This document shows, piece by piece, positions 1 to 8,730 of a stretch of 64,000 nucleotides of DNA. The notes beneath the pieces are model-generated. The model saw only the letters and a program-made list of their open reading frames with translations, was not told the origin of the DNA and searched no databases. The stretch comes from an uncultured Clostridia bacterium (lineage in GTDB: Bacteria; Bacillota; Clostridia; TANB77; CAG-508), in NCBI GenBank assembly GCA_944386365.1, contig CALXAT010000001.1:1-64000 (forward strand), in the 5' to 3' direction. A program made the position numbers and the translations under genes. Position 1 is the stretch's first letter, and the number at the start of each line of letters is the position of its first letter.

Positions 1-1419
1 AGTTTAACAATACCAGATTCAGTAACAGCAATAGGAGAAGGAGCCTTTTCAAACTTAGAAGGATTACGAACAATCATTATACCAAGTACAGTAAAAAGAA
101 TAGAACAAAATGCATTTAAAAATAATACAACATTAGAAAATGTAATAATTCAAGAAAGAAATGGAGAAGGAGTAGAATATATAGGAGCTAATGCTTTTTA
201 TGGATGTAGTAATTTACAAACAATCAATTTACCAGATACGATAACAACAATTGGAGAAAGTTGTTTTAGAAGTTGTGCAAAGTTAGATAATGTAAAATTA
301 CCAAATAATTTAACGACTTTAAATCCGTATACATTTGATGGATGTACAAATTTAAAAAATTTGGAATTATCTAAGGCTTTATTGACTTTGGGTGTACAAA
401 GTTTAATGAATACAGCATTAACAACATTAAAACTTCCATCAAACTTAAATAATATTGGAATTGCAGCAATAAGCATATCAACATTACAAGAAATAGATAC
501 ATCAGAAAATAATTATTTTGAATTTAAAAATGGAGTATTGTATTCAAAAGATATAAAAATATTAATAATGGCACTTTCTAATGTAACAAGTATAAATATG
601 GAAAATTCAGTAGAAACAATACAAGGATTTGCTTTTTCTAATTGTAGTAGATTATTAAATATCAATTTAACAGAAAATGTTAAGAGTATAGGAGAAGGGG
701 TATTTGGTAATTCCAATTTAAAAGGAATAACTGTAGATTCAAATAATCCATATTTTATGGTAGATGAAAATGATAATTTATATAGTATAAATGGAACAAC
801 TTTATATAGAGTGTTTAATGCAGGAAATGTAACAATAAAAGACGGAGTAGAAAATATAGTAAGAGGAACATTTTCTGGAGGTAAAATTACGGGAATTACA
901 TTACCCGAAAGCTTTGTAGGAGATAGAACTACAGGATGGGCTACTTTTCCAACTTTGGATTATTTGTATTTACCTAAAAATGTAAAGAGTTTTAATAAAC
1001 AAACATATTTCAATATAAAAAGTATAGAAGTAAGTAGTGAAAATCCATATTTACAATCAATAAATAATGAATATATACTAAGTAAAGATGGAAAAGAGTT
1101 ATATTGGGTAAAAAGTGATTTAAAAGATGTAGAAATACCTGAAAGTGTAGAGACAATAAAAAAATATGCATTATATTATTCAGAAGCAAGTGAGCTAATA
1201 TTACCCAAAGAAGTAAAAAAAATAGAGGGTAACATATTAAGCGGTTCAAATGTTAAAAAATTAGAAATACAACAAAAAATAAGTGAAATCAATGCAAATG
1301 CATTTGCTTATGCAAATAATCTAACAGAAATAGTCATACACAAGAAAAATGATGGAACACTAACAGGTTCACCATGGGGATGTGTATATGGAGATAGAGC
1401 AATCATATGGGATGAGTAA
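1..1419 (+). CDS. BspA-like leucine-rich-repeat surface protein, 3' part
   Basis: The frame is open from base 1, so the gene starts upstream of the window; an internal TTG at 361 is not needed. The visible 472 codons carry tandem LRR_5 (BspA/TpLRR) repeats with units such as LTIPDSVTAIGEGAFSNLE, NLQTINLPDTITTIGESCF and KLPNNLTTLNPYTFDGC. Family members are usually secreted or wall-attached adhesins. No sorting motif or membrane segment is visible at the C-terminus (VYGDRAIIWDE), so anchoring would have to come from the missing N-terminal part. A terminator follows directly. The family call is secure, the ligand unknown. Confidence 0.85.
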   Translation, partial: SLTIPDSVTAIGEGAFSNLEGLRTIIIPSTVKRIEQNAFKNNTTLENVIIQERNGEGVEYIGANAFYGCSNLQTINLPDTITTIGESCFRSCAKLDNVKLPNNLTTLNPYTFDGCTNLKNLELSKALLTLGVQSLMNTALTTLKLPSNLNNIGIAAISISTLQEIDTSENNYFEFKNGVLYSKDIKILIMALSNVTSINMENSVETIQGFAFSNCSRLLNINLTENVKSIGEGVFGNSNLKGITVDSNNPYFMVDENDNLYSINGTTLYRVFNAGNVTIKDGVENIVRGTFSGGKITGITLPESFVGDRTTGWATFPTLDYLYLPKNVKSFNKQTYFNIKSIEVSSENPYLQSINNEYILSKDGKELYWVKSDLKDVEIPESVETIKKYALYYSEASELILPKEVKKIEGNILSGSNVKKLEIQQKISEINANAFAYANNLTEIVIHKKNDGTLTGSPWGCVYGDRAIIWDE

Positions 1420-1427
1420 AGGAAAAG

Positions 1428-1451
1428 TCCGAGCACTTGCTCGGATTTTTT
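1428..1451 (+). terminator. intrinsic terminator of the LRR gene
   Basis: TCCGAGC (1428-1434) pairs with GCTCGGA (1439-1445) and is followed by six T. It lies 8 nt after the LRR stop codon. Confidence 0.85.
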
Positions 1452-1495
1452 GATGATATAGATAAAAAATATGTCGAATTTTAAATAATACTTGG

Positions 1496-1534
1496 AAAAG
1501 TGATGTAGTATTTCAAATACTATGTCACTTTTTA
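1496..1534. terminator. second, bidirectional-looking terminator hairpin
   Basis: A 14-bp stem (GTGATGTAGTATTT with AAATACTATGTCAC, two G-T wobbles) has an A run on the left and a T run on the right, so it could terminate in both directions. It separates the LRR gene from the small ORF at 1599. Confidence 0.6.
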
Positions 1535-1598
1535 GATTATTCAATAGATAAAGAATAAAAAAGCAAATATAACGAAAACTAAAGAAGAGGTGAAAAAT

Positions 1599-1742
1599 AT
1601 GAATGATTTAAAAGAGAATATAAAAAAAGAGTTGGAAAAATTAGAAAACATGATAAGCTTAAATAAAGAAAAAGAAGAAATAGAAAATCAAAGAAAAAAG
1701 CTAGACAAATTATTAGAGAAATATTTGAAAGACCTTAATTAA
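1599..1742 (+). CDS. Spo0E-family-like small protein (47 aa)
   Basis: A 47-codon ORF starts at ATG 1599 after AAGAGGTG. The peptide is highly charged and helical, with two predicted helices; its second half reads NQRKKLDKLLEKYLKDL. Spo0E-family aspartyl-phosphate phosphatases, which dephosphorylate Spo0A~P, are 45-60-residue helical hairpins with a conserved S-Q-x-L-D-x-L-[IL]-x-x-Y signature. Here L-D-K-L-L-E-K-Y is kept but the SQ pair is not exact (NQ precedes by one residue). A generic coiled coil is the alternative. Presence of spoVS and sleB in the window makes a sporulation phosphatase plausible. Confidence 0.55.
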   Translation: MNDLKENIKKELEKLENMISLNKEKEEIENQRKKLDKLLEKYLKDLN

Positions 1743-1781
1743 TATAGAAATAAGGAAAATAAATAGCTTCAAATAGTAAGA

Positions 1782-1827
1782 ATGGTCTGTCCCTTTTGTT
1801 TCATTTTGAAACGATTTGACACGTCCC
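1782..1827. repeat. 46-bp inverted repeat, left copy
   Basis: The 46 bases from ATGGTCTGTCCC to GACACGTCCC recur in reverse complement at 4417-4462 with two mismatches. The unit contains an internal GTTTCA/TGAAAC stem and resembles the GGGAC...GTTTCA-type intergenic repeats of many Firmicutes. The pair brackets the XRE regulator and fbp. Confidence 0.85.
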
Positions 1828-1916
1828 CAATATTCAAACGTACAATATACGAAAATATTTCATTTATACAGATATAAAAATTTGATAAGATAAATAAAAA
1901 AATAAAGGTGGTAATC

Positions 1917-2246
1917 ATGAGAAAGACAAGCACGATTAAAATTGGAAAAAGATTGCAAGCGATTAGAAAAAGTAATGGATATACACAAGAGCAATTAGCA
2001 GAAAAAGTAGAGGTATCTGTTAGATATATTAGTGATATTGAACAGGATAGAGCAAAACCATCTTATGAAGTGCTTATCAGGATTTGTAATATTTTTGAAA
2101 TTAGTTTAGATCAAATTTTTAGTGATTATTTAAGTGTAACAGGAAATAAAAGTTTAGCATATCCACTAGCTGGATATGAAAAATTGTGTGAAGAAGATAA
2201 AAAAACAATTGAACATTTGATTATGTATTTTAATAAAAAAAAATAA
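1917..2246 (+). CDS. XRE-family HTH transcriptional regulator (109 aa)
   Basis: Residues about 8-62 form a Cro/CI-type helix-turn-helix (IGKRLQAIRKSNGYTQEQLA, then VSVRYISDIEQDRAKPSYE), followed by a short C-terminal helix region. I take ATG 1917 because AAAGGTGG ends 5 nt upstream; GTG 1908 lies inside that ribosome site. No sensor domain is visible, so the ligand and targets are unknown. It sits alone between the 46-bp repeat and the fbp promoter, and could control itself or fbp. Confidence 0.85.
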   Translation: MRKTSTIKIGKRLQAIRKSNGYTQEQLAEKVEVSVRYISDIEQDRAKPSYEVLIRICNIFEISLDQIFSDYLSVTGNKSLAYPLAGYEKLCEEDKKTIEHLIMYFNKKK

Positions 2247-2335
2247 TTAAATAAGAAGAGATAGAACTTATAAAAGGATGAATTTAAAATGTTAAAAAAT
2301 TAACATTTTAGTTCATTTTTTTTGCTTTTTGAGTT

Positions 2336-2364
2336 TTGACACACCAATACATTTAGTATATACT
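2336..2364 (+). promoter_or_regulatory. sigma-A promoter of fbp
   Basis: TTGACA (2336-2341), 17-nt spacer, TATACT (2359-2364). It precedes the fbp ATG by about 50 nt. A long AT-rich inverted repeat (AAAATGTTAAA/TTAACATTTT) lies at 2285-2310. Confidence 0.8.
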
Positions 2365-2412
2365 TGTAACATACCAATATAATAAATATATAAAAATAGA
2401 GGAGTTGTCATT

Positions 2413-3921
2413 ATGAAAGAAAATGAAACTTATGAACAATGTGTAATAAAAGAAAAAGATGAAGAGCAATTTACTAAAGAGAAATATTTAAAGTTATTAA
2501 GTAAAGAATTTAGAAATACAACAGAAGTGGCAGAAGAAATCATTAATCTAAAAGCTATATTAAATTTACCAAAAGGAACAGAAGTTTTTTTAAGTGATAT
2601 TCATGGAGAATATGCACCTTTTACCCATATTTTAAATAATGGTGCAGGGATTATTAAGAGTAAGATAGAGGAAACGTTTGAAAATCGAATTACAGAAAAA
2701 GAAAGAAATACATTGGCAACGTTAATTTATTATCCAAAAGAAAAGCTAAAATTAATCAAGCAAGAAACAGAAAATCTAGAAGAATGGTATGCAATTACTT
2801 TATATAGATTAGTAGAAGTAGCTAGAAAAGTTAGCTCAAAATATACAAGATCAAAAGTAAGAAAAGCGATTAATAGTGGATTTGAATATATTATTGATGA
2901 ATTATTACATTCACAAGTAGATAGTGAAAAAGATAAAGAAAATTATTATAAACAAATCATTAAAACAATTATCGAATTAGAACAAGCAGATAGTTTTATC
3001 ATAGCAATATCAGACTTAATAAAAAGAATGGCAATAGATCATTTACATATTATTGGAGACATTTTTGATAGAGGAAGATATCCAGATTTAGTATTGGATA
3101 AATTAATGAATTTCCATAGTTTAGATATCCAATGGGGAAATCATGATATTTTATGGATGGGAGCAGGTTGTGGAAACAAAGCCAATATCGCAACGGTTGT
3201 TAGGATATGTGCAAGATATAACAATATAGGTATATTAGAAGATTCCTATGGAATTAATATGAGGCCATTATCTACATTTGCTCAAAAAACATATAGAAAT
3301 GATAATTGTATAAACTTTATGCCAAAGGTATTTGATTATAACAAATATGATAATAGTGATAGAAATATTATAGCGAAAATTCATAAAGCTATTACCATTA
3401 TTCAATTCAAAATAGAAGGACAAATGATAAAAAAACATCCAGAATATCATTTGGACAATCGATTGCTATTAGACAAAATGAATATAGAAAAAGGAACAGT
3501 AACCATAGAAGGAAAAGAATATGAACTAAATGATAAAAACTTCCCAACGATTGATAAAAATGATCCATACATATTAACAGAAGAAGAAACGGAAGTAATG
3601 GAAAGACTTACAGAATCTTTTGTACATAGTCCAAGTCTAAAGAAACACTTAAACTATTTATATACAAAAGGAGAAATGTACACAATTTTTAATAATAATT
3701 TATTATTCCATGGATGTATTCCAACAGACGAAAATGGAGAATTAAAAGAAATTCAATTCATGGGAAAACGATTAAAAGGAAAAGCCTATTTTGATGAAAT
3801 CAATGATGTGGTAAATAAAGTATTTGCAAGCAAAGAACCAAAATTGGTAGATGTAATGTGGTATTTATGGATCTCACCAGACTCCCCATTTTTTCGGAAA
3901 AGAAAAAATGGCAACCTTTGA
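2413..3921 (+). CDS. fbp: class III fructose-1,6-bisphosphatase, N-terminal part (frameshifted gene)
   Basis: Gluconeogenic phosphatase hydrolysing fructose-1,6-bisphosphate to fructose-6-phosphate. This is the Firmicutes class III enzyme, unrelated to class I/II, of roughly 650 residues. The calcineurin-like metal motifs are present: LSDIHGE, GDIFDRG and WGNHD. The last residues before the stop (FFRKRKNGNL) are out of frame. Removing one T from the T6 run at 3889-3894 restores a continuous FGKEKMATFE reading into the next ORF. Starts at ATG 2413 after a GAGG site. Either an inactivating frameshift or a homopolymer sequencing error. Confidence 0.9.
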   Translation: MKENETYEQCVIKEKDEEQFTKEKYLKLLSKEFRNTTEVAEEIINLKAILNLPKGTEVFLSDIHGEYAPFTHILNNGAGIIKSKIEETFENRITEKERNTLATLIYYPKEKLKLIKQETENLEEWYAITLYRLVEVARKVSSKYTRSKVRKAINSGFEYIIDELLHSQVDSEKDKENYYKQIIKTIIELEQADSFIIAISDLIKRMAIDHLHIIGDIFDRGRYPDLVLDKLMNFHSLDIQWGNHDILWMGAGCGNKANIATVVRICARYNNIGILEDSYGINMRPLSTFAQKTYRNDNCINFMPKVFDYNKYDNSDRNIIAKIHKAITIIQFKIEGQMIKKHPEYHLDNRLLLDKMNIEKGTVTIEGKEYELNDKNFPTIDKNDPYILTEEETEVMERLTESFVHSPSLKKHLNYLYTKGEMYTIFNNNLLFHGCIPTDENGELKEIQFMGKRLKGKAYFDEINDVVNKVFASKEPKLVDVMWYLWISPDSPFFRKRKNGNL

Positions 3922-4417
3922 AAGCTACTTTGTAAAAGACAAAAACATGAGTAAAGAACCAAAAAGTCCATATTATAAATATTCGGAAAACGAAGATTTT
4001 TGCATAAAAGTATTAAAAGAATTTGGACTAGAAGGAGAAGACTCTCATATCTTAAATGGACACGTACCAGTAAAGGCAAAAGATGGAGAAAGTCCAATAA
4101 AAGCAAACGGAAAATTATTAGTTATTGATGGCGGATTTGCCAAAAGCTTTAGGGAAAAAACAGGAAATGCAGGATATATTCTAACATACAACTCCAATGG
4201 ATTATTATTAAGTCAAAACAAACCATTTGAATCAGTAGAAAAAGCCATTGTAGAAGGAACAGACATTATTAGTGAAATTATTGTAAAGAAAACGGGAATT
4301 GTTAGAAAAAGAGTTAGTGACACAGACATAGGAACAAAACTAAAAGGAGAAATAGCAGATTTACAAGAACTAATGAAAGCATATAAAAACGGAGAAATAA
4401 AAGAAATGGAACGTTAG
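3908..4417 (+). CDS. fbp: class III fructose-1,6-bisphosphatase, C-terminal part (frameshifted gene)
   Basis: These 169 residues continue the same enzyme in the next frame. The start matches the internal MATFESYF segment of intact homologues, and the conserved NGHVPVKAKDGESP and IDGGFAKSF segments (metal and substrate site) are here. It overlaps the upstream ORF by 14 nt and has no ribosome site of its own, so it would not be expected to be made separately. The stop codon runs into the right 46-bp inverted repeat. Confidence 0.85.
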   Translation: MATFESYFVKDKNMSKEPKSPYYKYSENEDFCIKVLKEFGLEGEDSHILNGHVPVKAKDGESPIKANGKLLVIDGGFAKSFREKTGNAGYILTYNSNGLLLSQNKPFESVEKAIVEGTDIISEIIVKKTGIVRKRVSDTDIGTKLKGEIADLQELMKAYKNGEIKEMER

Positions 4418-4462
4418 GGACGTGTCAAATTGTTTCAAAATAAAACAAAAGGGACAGACCAT
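4417..4462. repeat. 46-bp inverted repeat, right copy
   Basis: Reverse complement of 1782-1827 with two mismatches, beginning at the last base of the fbp stop codon. Confidence 0.85.
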
Positions 4463-4578
4463 GCTAAAAATATAAATAAACGTTTGACAAATTTTGTTTA
4501 GCAGTATATAAATAAGGTAAAGATTATTTATATACTGCTATATATTTTTAAATATAAAAAGTAAGGAGGTAATCATTA

Positions 4579-4911
4579 TTGAATCTAGAAATATTAAATG
4601 ATATACAAGAAAAGATATCAGATATAAAAAATGAAATAAAACAAAACAATCACCAATCTGAAGAAATAGAATTGGCAAAAAAATTAGATGTCATAGAAGA
4701 ATATTCTGTTGATAGATTTGAAGGGGATTATGCTATCTTAGAAAATAGGAAAACAAATGAAATCAAAAATGTAAAAAAAGAGATATTACCGAAAAACATA
4801 AAAGAAGGAAGTATTTTACAATATGTAAATGGTAAATATATATATAATGAAGAATTAACAAAAGAAGAAAGGAATAACATTCAAGATAAAATGAATAAAT
4901 TATGGAACTAA
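4579..4911 (+). CDS. DUF3006-family protein (110 aa)
   Basis: TTG start at 4579 is set by AAGGAGG ending about 10 nt upstream. The N-terminal 35 residues are a charged helix. From residue about 40 the sequence reads YSVDRFEGDYAILENR, then ILPKNIKEGSILQYVNGKY, the signature layout of DUF3006: a small beta domain that often sits beside or is fused to ComEC-like metallo-beta-lactamases. Here it is a separate gene 53 bp upstream of exactly such an enzyme, so the two probably work together. Biochemical role unknown. Confidence 0.75.
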   Translation: MNLEILNDIQEKISDIKNEIKQNNHQSEEIELAKKLDVIEEYSVDRFEGDYAILENRKTNEIKNVKKEILPKNIKEGSILQYVNGKYIYNEELTKEERNNIQDKMNKLWN

Positions 4912-4964
4912 AAAATAAAGTCATATAAAGGAATTTAAATAAAAAATGGGGGGAGGAACAAAAG

Positions 4965-5885
4965 ATGGCTAGAAGGAGAAAAACAAGTACTAAAAAAATA
5001 TTATCGACAGCTATTGCATTAATTATCATAGGAATTGCAGGAATATTAGGAACGAATGAAGAATTTGTAAATACAATTTCTAATATGGATGGACAAACAA
5101 ATCAACAAAACAAGCAACAGATAGAGTTTGTAGCACAAGACAATTTATTAATAGATTACATAGATGTTGGACAAGCAGATAGTATTCTAATTAGAAATCA
5201 AGATAAAGTGATGTTGATAGATGCAGGAACAAATGAGGCAGGAGAAACCGTTGTTAACTATTTAAAAAATTTAGGAATAGCCCAAATAGATTACGTAATA
5301 GGAACACATCCTCATGAAGACCATATTGGTGGATTAGATGATGTGATAAACAATTTTGATATTGGACAAGTTTATATGCCAAAAATACAAACAACAACGA
5401 AAACATTTAAAGATGTATTAGAAGCAATAGAAAATAAAAATCTGACAGTAACGGCTCCTAATAAAGGCGATAAAGTTGTGTTAGGACAAGCAACAGGAGA
5501 ATTTATGACAGATCCAATATTAGACGAAGATAACTTAAATTTATCATCACTTGTTCTTAGACTAGAATTTGGTAATAACAGTTTTTTGTTTATGGGAGAT
5601 GCCGAAAAAGAAAATGAAAAAACAATTAATTGGACAAAAACAGATGTATTAAAAGTAGGACACCATGGCTCTAGTACAAGTACTAGTGAAAACTTTTTAA
5701 AACAAGTACAGCCACAATATGCAATTATTATGGTAGGAAAAGATAATACATATGGTTTACCGACAGAAGAAACAATTAATAGATTGAAAAATATAGGAAG
5801 CAAAATATATAGAACAGATGAAAATGGAACAATACAATTGACATCTGATGGAAATACAATAGAAATAAAAACAAGCCTAGAATAA
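4965..5885 (+). CDS. ComEC/Rec2-type metallo-beta-lactamase-fold hydrolase, membrane-anchored (306 aa)
   Basis: A basic N-terminus (MARRRKTSTKK) and one hydrophobic segment (about residues 12-30) form a signal anchor. Residues 60-300 are an MBL domain like the soluble part of ComEC: metal motif THPHEDHIGG (HxHxDH), MLIDAGTN, LFMGDAEKENE and the late GHHGSS motif. Proteins of this type act outside the membrane on DNA or other phosphodiesters. There are no ComEC channel helices, so this is the stand-alone form. A G-rich ribosome site (GGGGGGAGG) precedes ATG 4965. Confidence 0.85.
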   Translation: MARRRKTSTKKILSTAIALIIIGIAGILGTNEEFVNTISNMDGQTNQQNKQQIEFVAQDNLLIDYIDVGQADSILIRNQDKVMLIDAGTNEAGETVVNYLKNLGIAQIDYVIGTHPHEDHIGGLDDVINNFDIGQVYMPKIQTTTKTFKDVLEAIENKNLTVTAPNKGDKVVLGQATGEFMTDPILDEDNLNLSSLVLRLEFGNNSFLFMGDAEKENEKTINWTKTDVLKVGHHGSSTSTSENFLKQVQPQYAIIMVGKDNTYGLPTEETINRLKNIGSKIYRTDENGTIQLTSDGNTIEIKTSLE

Positions 5886-5904
5886 TGCTAGACTTGTTTT
5901 TTTA
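5871..5904 (+). terminator. intrinsic terminator after the MBL gene
   Basis: CAAGCCTAG pairs with CTAGACTTG (one mismatch) and a T7 run follows. The stem overlaps the end of the coding region and sits between two convergent genes. Confidence 0.75.
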
Positions 5905-6903
5905 TCGGTTTATATTTCTAGGAGAAAAAGGTTCTCTATAATCTCTTAAGGAATTTGCTAATTTTGAGAATCCAACGAGTGCTGATTTGGATTTTGACAA
6001 TACTTGTTGATCATATCCACCAAATGTTGCATAAGATGCGTTTTTAAGAATTCCCATATTTTTTATTTCTGGAAATAGATTTGACAATTGTCCATCTTTT
6101 GTATATTCTTGCATAATCTCGTCTACAAAAGAAGATTTTAAAGCTCTTTGAGAAAGAGCATTTAAAGCAGCACTATCATCATTTATACTTCCAATACCTC
6201 TAAGCGTTCTTCCAAACATAGTAGCAGGCATTTGTAGTTCACCATAAAAATCAAAATTCGTTTTATAAGGCGTACCATCAAATAATAATCTATTTTTATA
6301 GTATTCCATAGGTGGTCTTGTCTTTCCTGCAAATGCATAGGCAAAATCTTCCGCTCTATCTTGAGTAGTTGCTTCATCGAGTAAGGAAAAACCATCATAA
6401 AATAATTGAGCATCTTCTCTTGTTTTTATTTTCCCTGAACGGATTTGGTTATTTATATGTGTAATAACAGATTGTAACCAACTTCCATTTATATAATGCC
6501 CCAATTCATGAGCTGTATATAATCTGGTTCTTTCCGCAGAGGTTAAAGTTTTACTTCCTGAAAGTTCAGGATTGATTAATATAGCATGTATGTCATTGAG
6601 TGTTTGACCATAAATCCCCCTTCTGTTTTTAGGTAGCACAGAAATGCTATTAATGCCTGATAGGGAATGTAATATATTATAAAAATTAGGATTATTCCTG
6701 TTAGCATATAAATATTCCTCTGTATAGGAAATGAAGTCTAACATGCTCGTATATTCTGATGTAACATTTTTAATTTCATTATTCTTAAATTGTTTTGCAA
6801 AATAATTTGTACTATTTGTTAATAGTTTATTTAATAAGGTGTCAACAGTTGAAGTATATGCTCCAAAATCATATCGTAATGTATAGGTTTCTATTAAATC
6901 CAT
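5902..6903 (-). CDS. putative zincin metallopeptidase with HELGH motif (333 aa)
   Basis: Not a family I can name. The clear landmark is AHELGHYING at residues 131-140: an HExxH zinc-peptidase signature in a helix, preceded by TSAERTRLY. No signal peptide or membrane segment is seen, so it looks cytosolic or exported by another route. Candidate third ligands (D or E) occur around residues 170-185 (LLDEATTQDRAEDFAYAFAG), giving a gluzincin/ImmA-like arrangement, where the E/D lies 30-60 residues downstream. Phage or toxin-derived metallopeptidases look similar. It is convergent with the MBL gene and has its own promoter. Confidence 0.6.
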   Translation of the reverse strand: MDLIETYTLRYDFGAYTSTVDTLLNKLLTNSTNYFAKQFKNNEIKNVTSEYTSMLDFISYTEEYLYANRNNPNFYNILHSLSGINSISVLPKNRRGIYGQTLNDIHAILINPELSGSKTLTSAERTRLYTAHELGHYINGSWLQSVITHINNQIRSGKIKTREDAQLFYDGFSLLDEATTQDRAEDFAYAFAGKTRPPMEYYKNRLLFDGTPYKTNFDFYGELQMPATMFGRTLRGIGSINDDSAALNALSQRALKSSFVDEIMQEYTKDGQLSNLFPEIKNMGILKNASYATFGGYDQQVLSKSKSALVGFSKLANSLRDYREPFSPRNINR

Positions 6904-6934
6904 TCAATTTACCTCTCACGTATTTGATATATCT

Positions 6935-6963
6935 ATTATAGCATAATTTACATAAATTAGTAA
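6935..6963 (-). promoter_or_regulatory. promoter of the HELGH gene
   Basis: On the minus strand TTACTA (6963-6958), 17-nt spacer, TATAAT (6940-6935), about 30 nt before the start codon. Confidence 0.6.
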
Positions 6964-6988
6964 AGAATATCTTTTTATGTCAAAATGC

Positions 6989-7017
6989 TTGACAGTTTAC
7001 AATAATAAAGATAAAAT
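6989..7017 (+). promoter_or_regulatory. sigma-A promoter of rny
   Basis: TTGACA (6989-6994), 17-nt spacer, TAAAAT (7012-7017). Confidence 0.75.
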
Positions 7018-7104
7018 ATATAGGGTAGGAAAAAATATATTTAATAAAAAACATATATATTTATTTCGAACATTGAAAATTAAATAAGAAAGAGGTGTAT
7101 GATT

Positions 7105-8646
7105 ATGACTATTGTAATCATTGTCGCCGCTGTCTTAATCTCACTTGCAATAGGGTTTCTAGTAGGAATGGTATACAGAAAAAAAGTTGCAGAATCTAAA
7201 ATTCAAGGGGCAGAAAATGAAGCAAAAAGATTAATTGATTTAGCGAAAAAAGAAGGAGAAAATCTAAAGAAAGAAGAGATTTTTAAAGCTAAAGAAGAAA
7301 TTGTGAATAATAGAAAAGAGTTAGATCAAGAGATTAAAGAAAGAAGAGGCGAAATACAAAAACAAGAAGCAAGACTAATTCAGAAAGAAGAAAATTTAGA
7401 AAGGCGTGCAGAAAATTTTGAGAAAAAAGAACAAGAATTAGAAAATGAAAGACAAGATATTGAAAAACAAAAAGAAGAATTAGAAAATTTGCATGAACAA
7501 GAAATGGTTGAACTTCAAAAAATTGCATCTTTAAGTAAGGAGGAAGCTAAAGAAAGATTGCTTGCAGAGATGGATAAAGAACTTACAGCAGAAAAAGCAG
7601 CTTTAATCAGAGAAAAGGAGCAAAAAGCAAAAGAAGATGCAAACAAAAATGCTAAAGAAATTTTATGTTATGCCGTACAAAAATGTGCAGCAGATCATTC
7701 ACAAGAAACAACCGTATCTATCGTACCACTTCCAAATGATGATATGAAAGGAAGAATTATTGGTAGAGAAGGTAGAAACATAAAAGCATTAGAAACATTA
7801 ACAGGAATTGATTTAATAATCGATGATACACCAGAAGCTGTCGTATTATCAGGATTTGATCCATTAAGAAGAGAAGTAGCAAGAATTGCTTTGGAAAAAT
7901 TAATTGATGATGGAAGAATACATCCAGCAAAGATTGAAGAAATGGTTGAAAAGGCAAAAGAAGAATTAGATGCTACCATCAAAGAAGAAGGAGAAAGAGC
8001 TGTATTAGAAACAGGTGTTATTGGATTACATCCAGATATTGTTAAATTGATAGGTAAACTAAAATACAGAACAAGTTATGGACAAAATGTATTAAACCAT
8101 TCAATTGAAGTGTCAAATTTAGCAAGAATTATGGCAGAAGAATTAGGATTAGATGCAAAACGTGCTAGAAGAGCTGGGGTATTACATGATATAGGAAAGG
8201 CATTAGACCATGATATGGAGGGAACACATGTAGAAATTGGTGTGGAAGTATTGAAAAAATACAAAGAAAATCCATTAGTTATTAATGCAGTAGAAGCACA
8301 TCATGGTGATGTTGAACCACAAACATTAGAAGCTGTTTTAGTACAAGCAGCAGATGCAATATCTGCATCAAGGCCAGGTGCTAGAAGAGAAACACTAGAA
8401 GCATATATTAAAAGATTACAAAACCTTGAGGAGATTGCAGATTCATTTGATGGCGTTGAAAAATCTTTTGCTATACAAGCTGGTCGTGAGATTAGAGTAA
8501 TGGTAAAACCAGAAAAAATTAATGATGATCAGATGACAATTTTAGCAAGAGATGTAGCTAAGAAAATTGAAAGTGAAATGGATTATCCAGGACAAATCAA
8601 AGTTAATGTTATTAGAGAAACAAGAACAGTTGATTATGCAAAATAA
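7105..8646 (+). CDS. rny: ribonuclease Y
   Basis: Membrane-anchored endoribonuclease that starts mRNA turnover in Firmicutes. An N-terminal membrane helix ([18 protein letters not shown]) is followed by a long charged coiled coil (to about residue 200), a KH domain ([20 protein letters not shown]) and an HD domain ([17 protein letters not shown]). About 513 residues, the usual length. Two in-frame ATGs exist at 7099 and 7105; AGAGGTG ends 1 nt before the first and 7 nt before the second, so 7105 fits better. rny followed by ymdB and spoVS is a conserved Firmicutes cluster, though here an inverted orphan gene intervenes. Confidence 0.96.
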   Translation: MTIVIIVAAVLISLAIGFLVGMVYRKKVAESKIQGAENEAKRLIDLAKKEGENLKKEEIFKAKEEIVNNRKELDQEIKERRGEIQKQEARLIQKEENLERRAENFEKKEQELENERQDIEKQKEELENLHEQEMVELQKIASLSKEEAKERLLAEMDKELTAEKAALIREKEQKAKEDANKNAKEILCYAVQKCAADHSQETTVSIVPLPNDDMKGRIIGREGRNIKALETLTGIDLIIDDTPEAVVLSGFDPLRREVARIALEKLIDDGRIHPAKIEEMVEKAKEELDATIKEEGERAVLETGVIGLHPDIVKLIGKLKYRTSYGQNVLNHSIEVSNLARIMAEELGLDAKRARRAGVLHDIGKALDHDMEGTHVEIGVEVLKKYKENPLVINAVEAHHGDVEPQTLEAVLVQAADAISASRPGARRETLEAYIKRLQNLEEIADSFDGVEKSFAIQAGREIRVMVKPEKINDDQMTILARDVAKKIESEMDYPGQIKVNVIRETRTVDYAK

Positions 8647-8674
8647 AAATAATCGAATCTATAGAGATTCTAAG

Positions 8675-8712
8675 AAAAAGGAACCCAGTTTTTAAGCTGG
8701 GTTCCTTTTTTT
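8675..8712 (+). terminator. strong terminator after rny
   Basis: AAGGAACCCAG pairs with CTGGGTTCCTT around an 8-nt loop, followed by T7. A smaller hairpin, GAATCT/AGATTC, precedes it at 8654-8670. Confidence 0.9.
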
Positions 8713-8730
8713 ACGCTTGAGGATTTGCGT

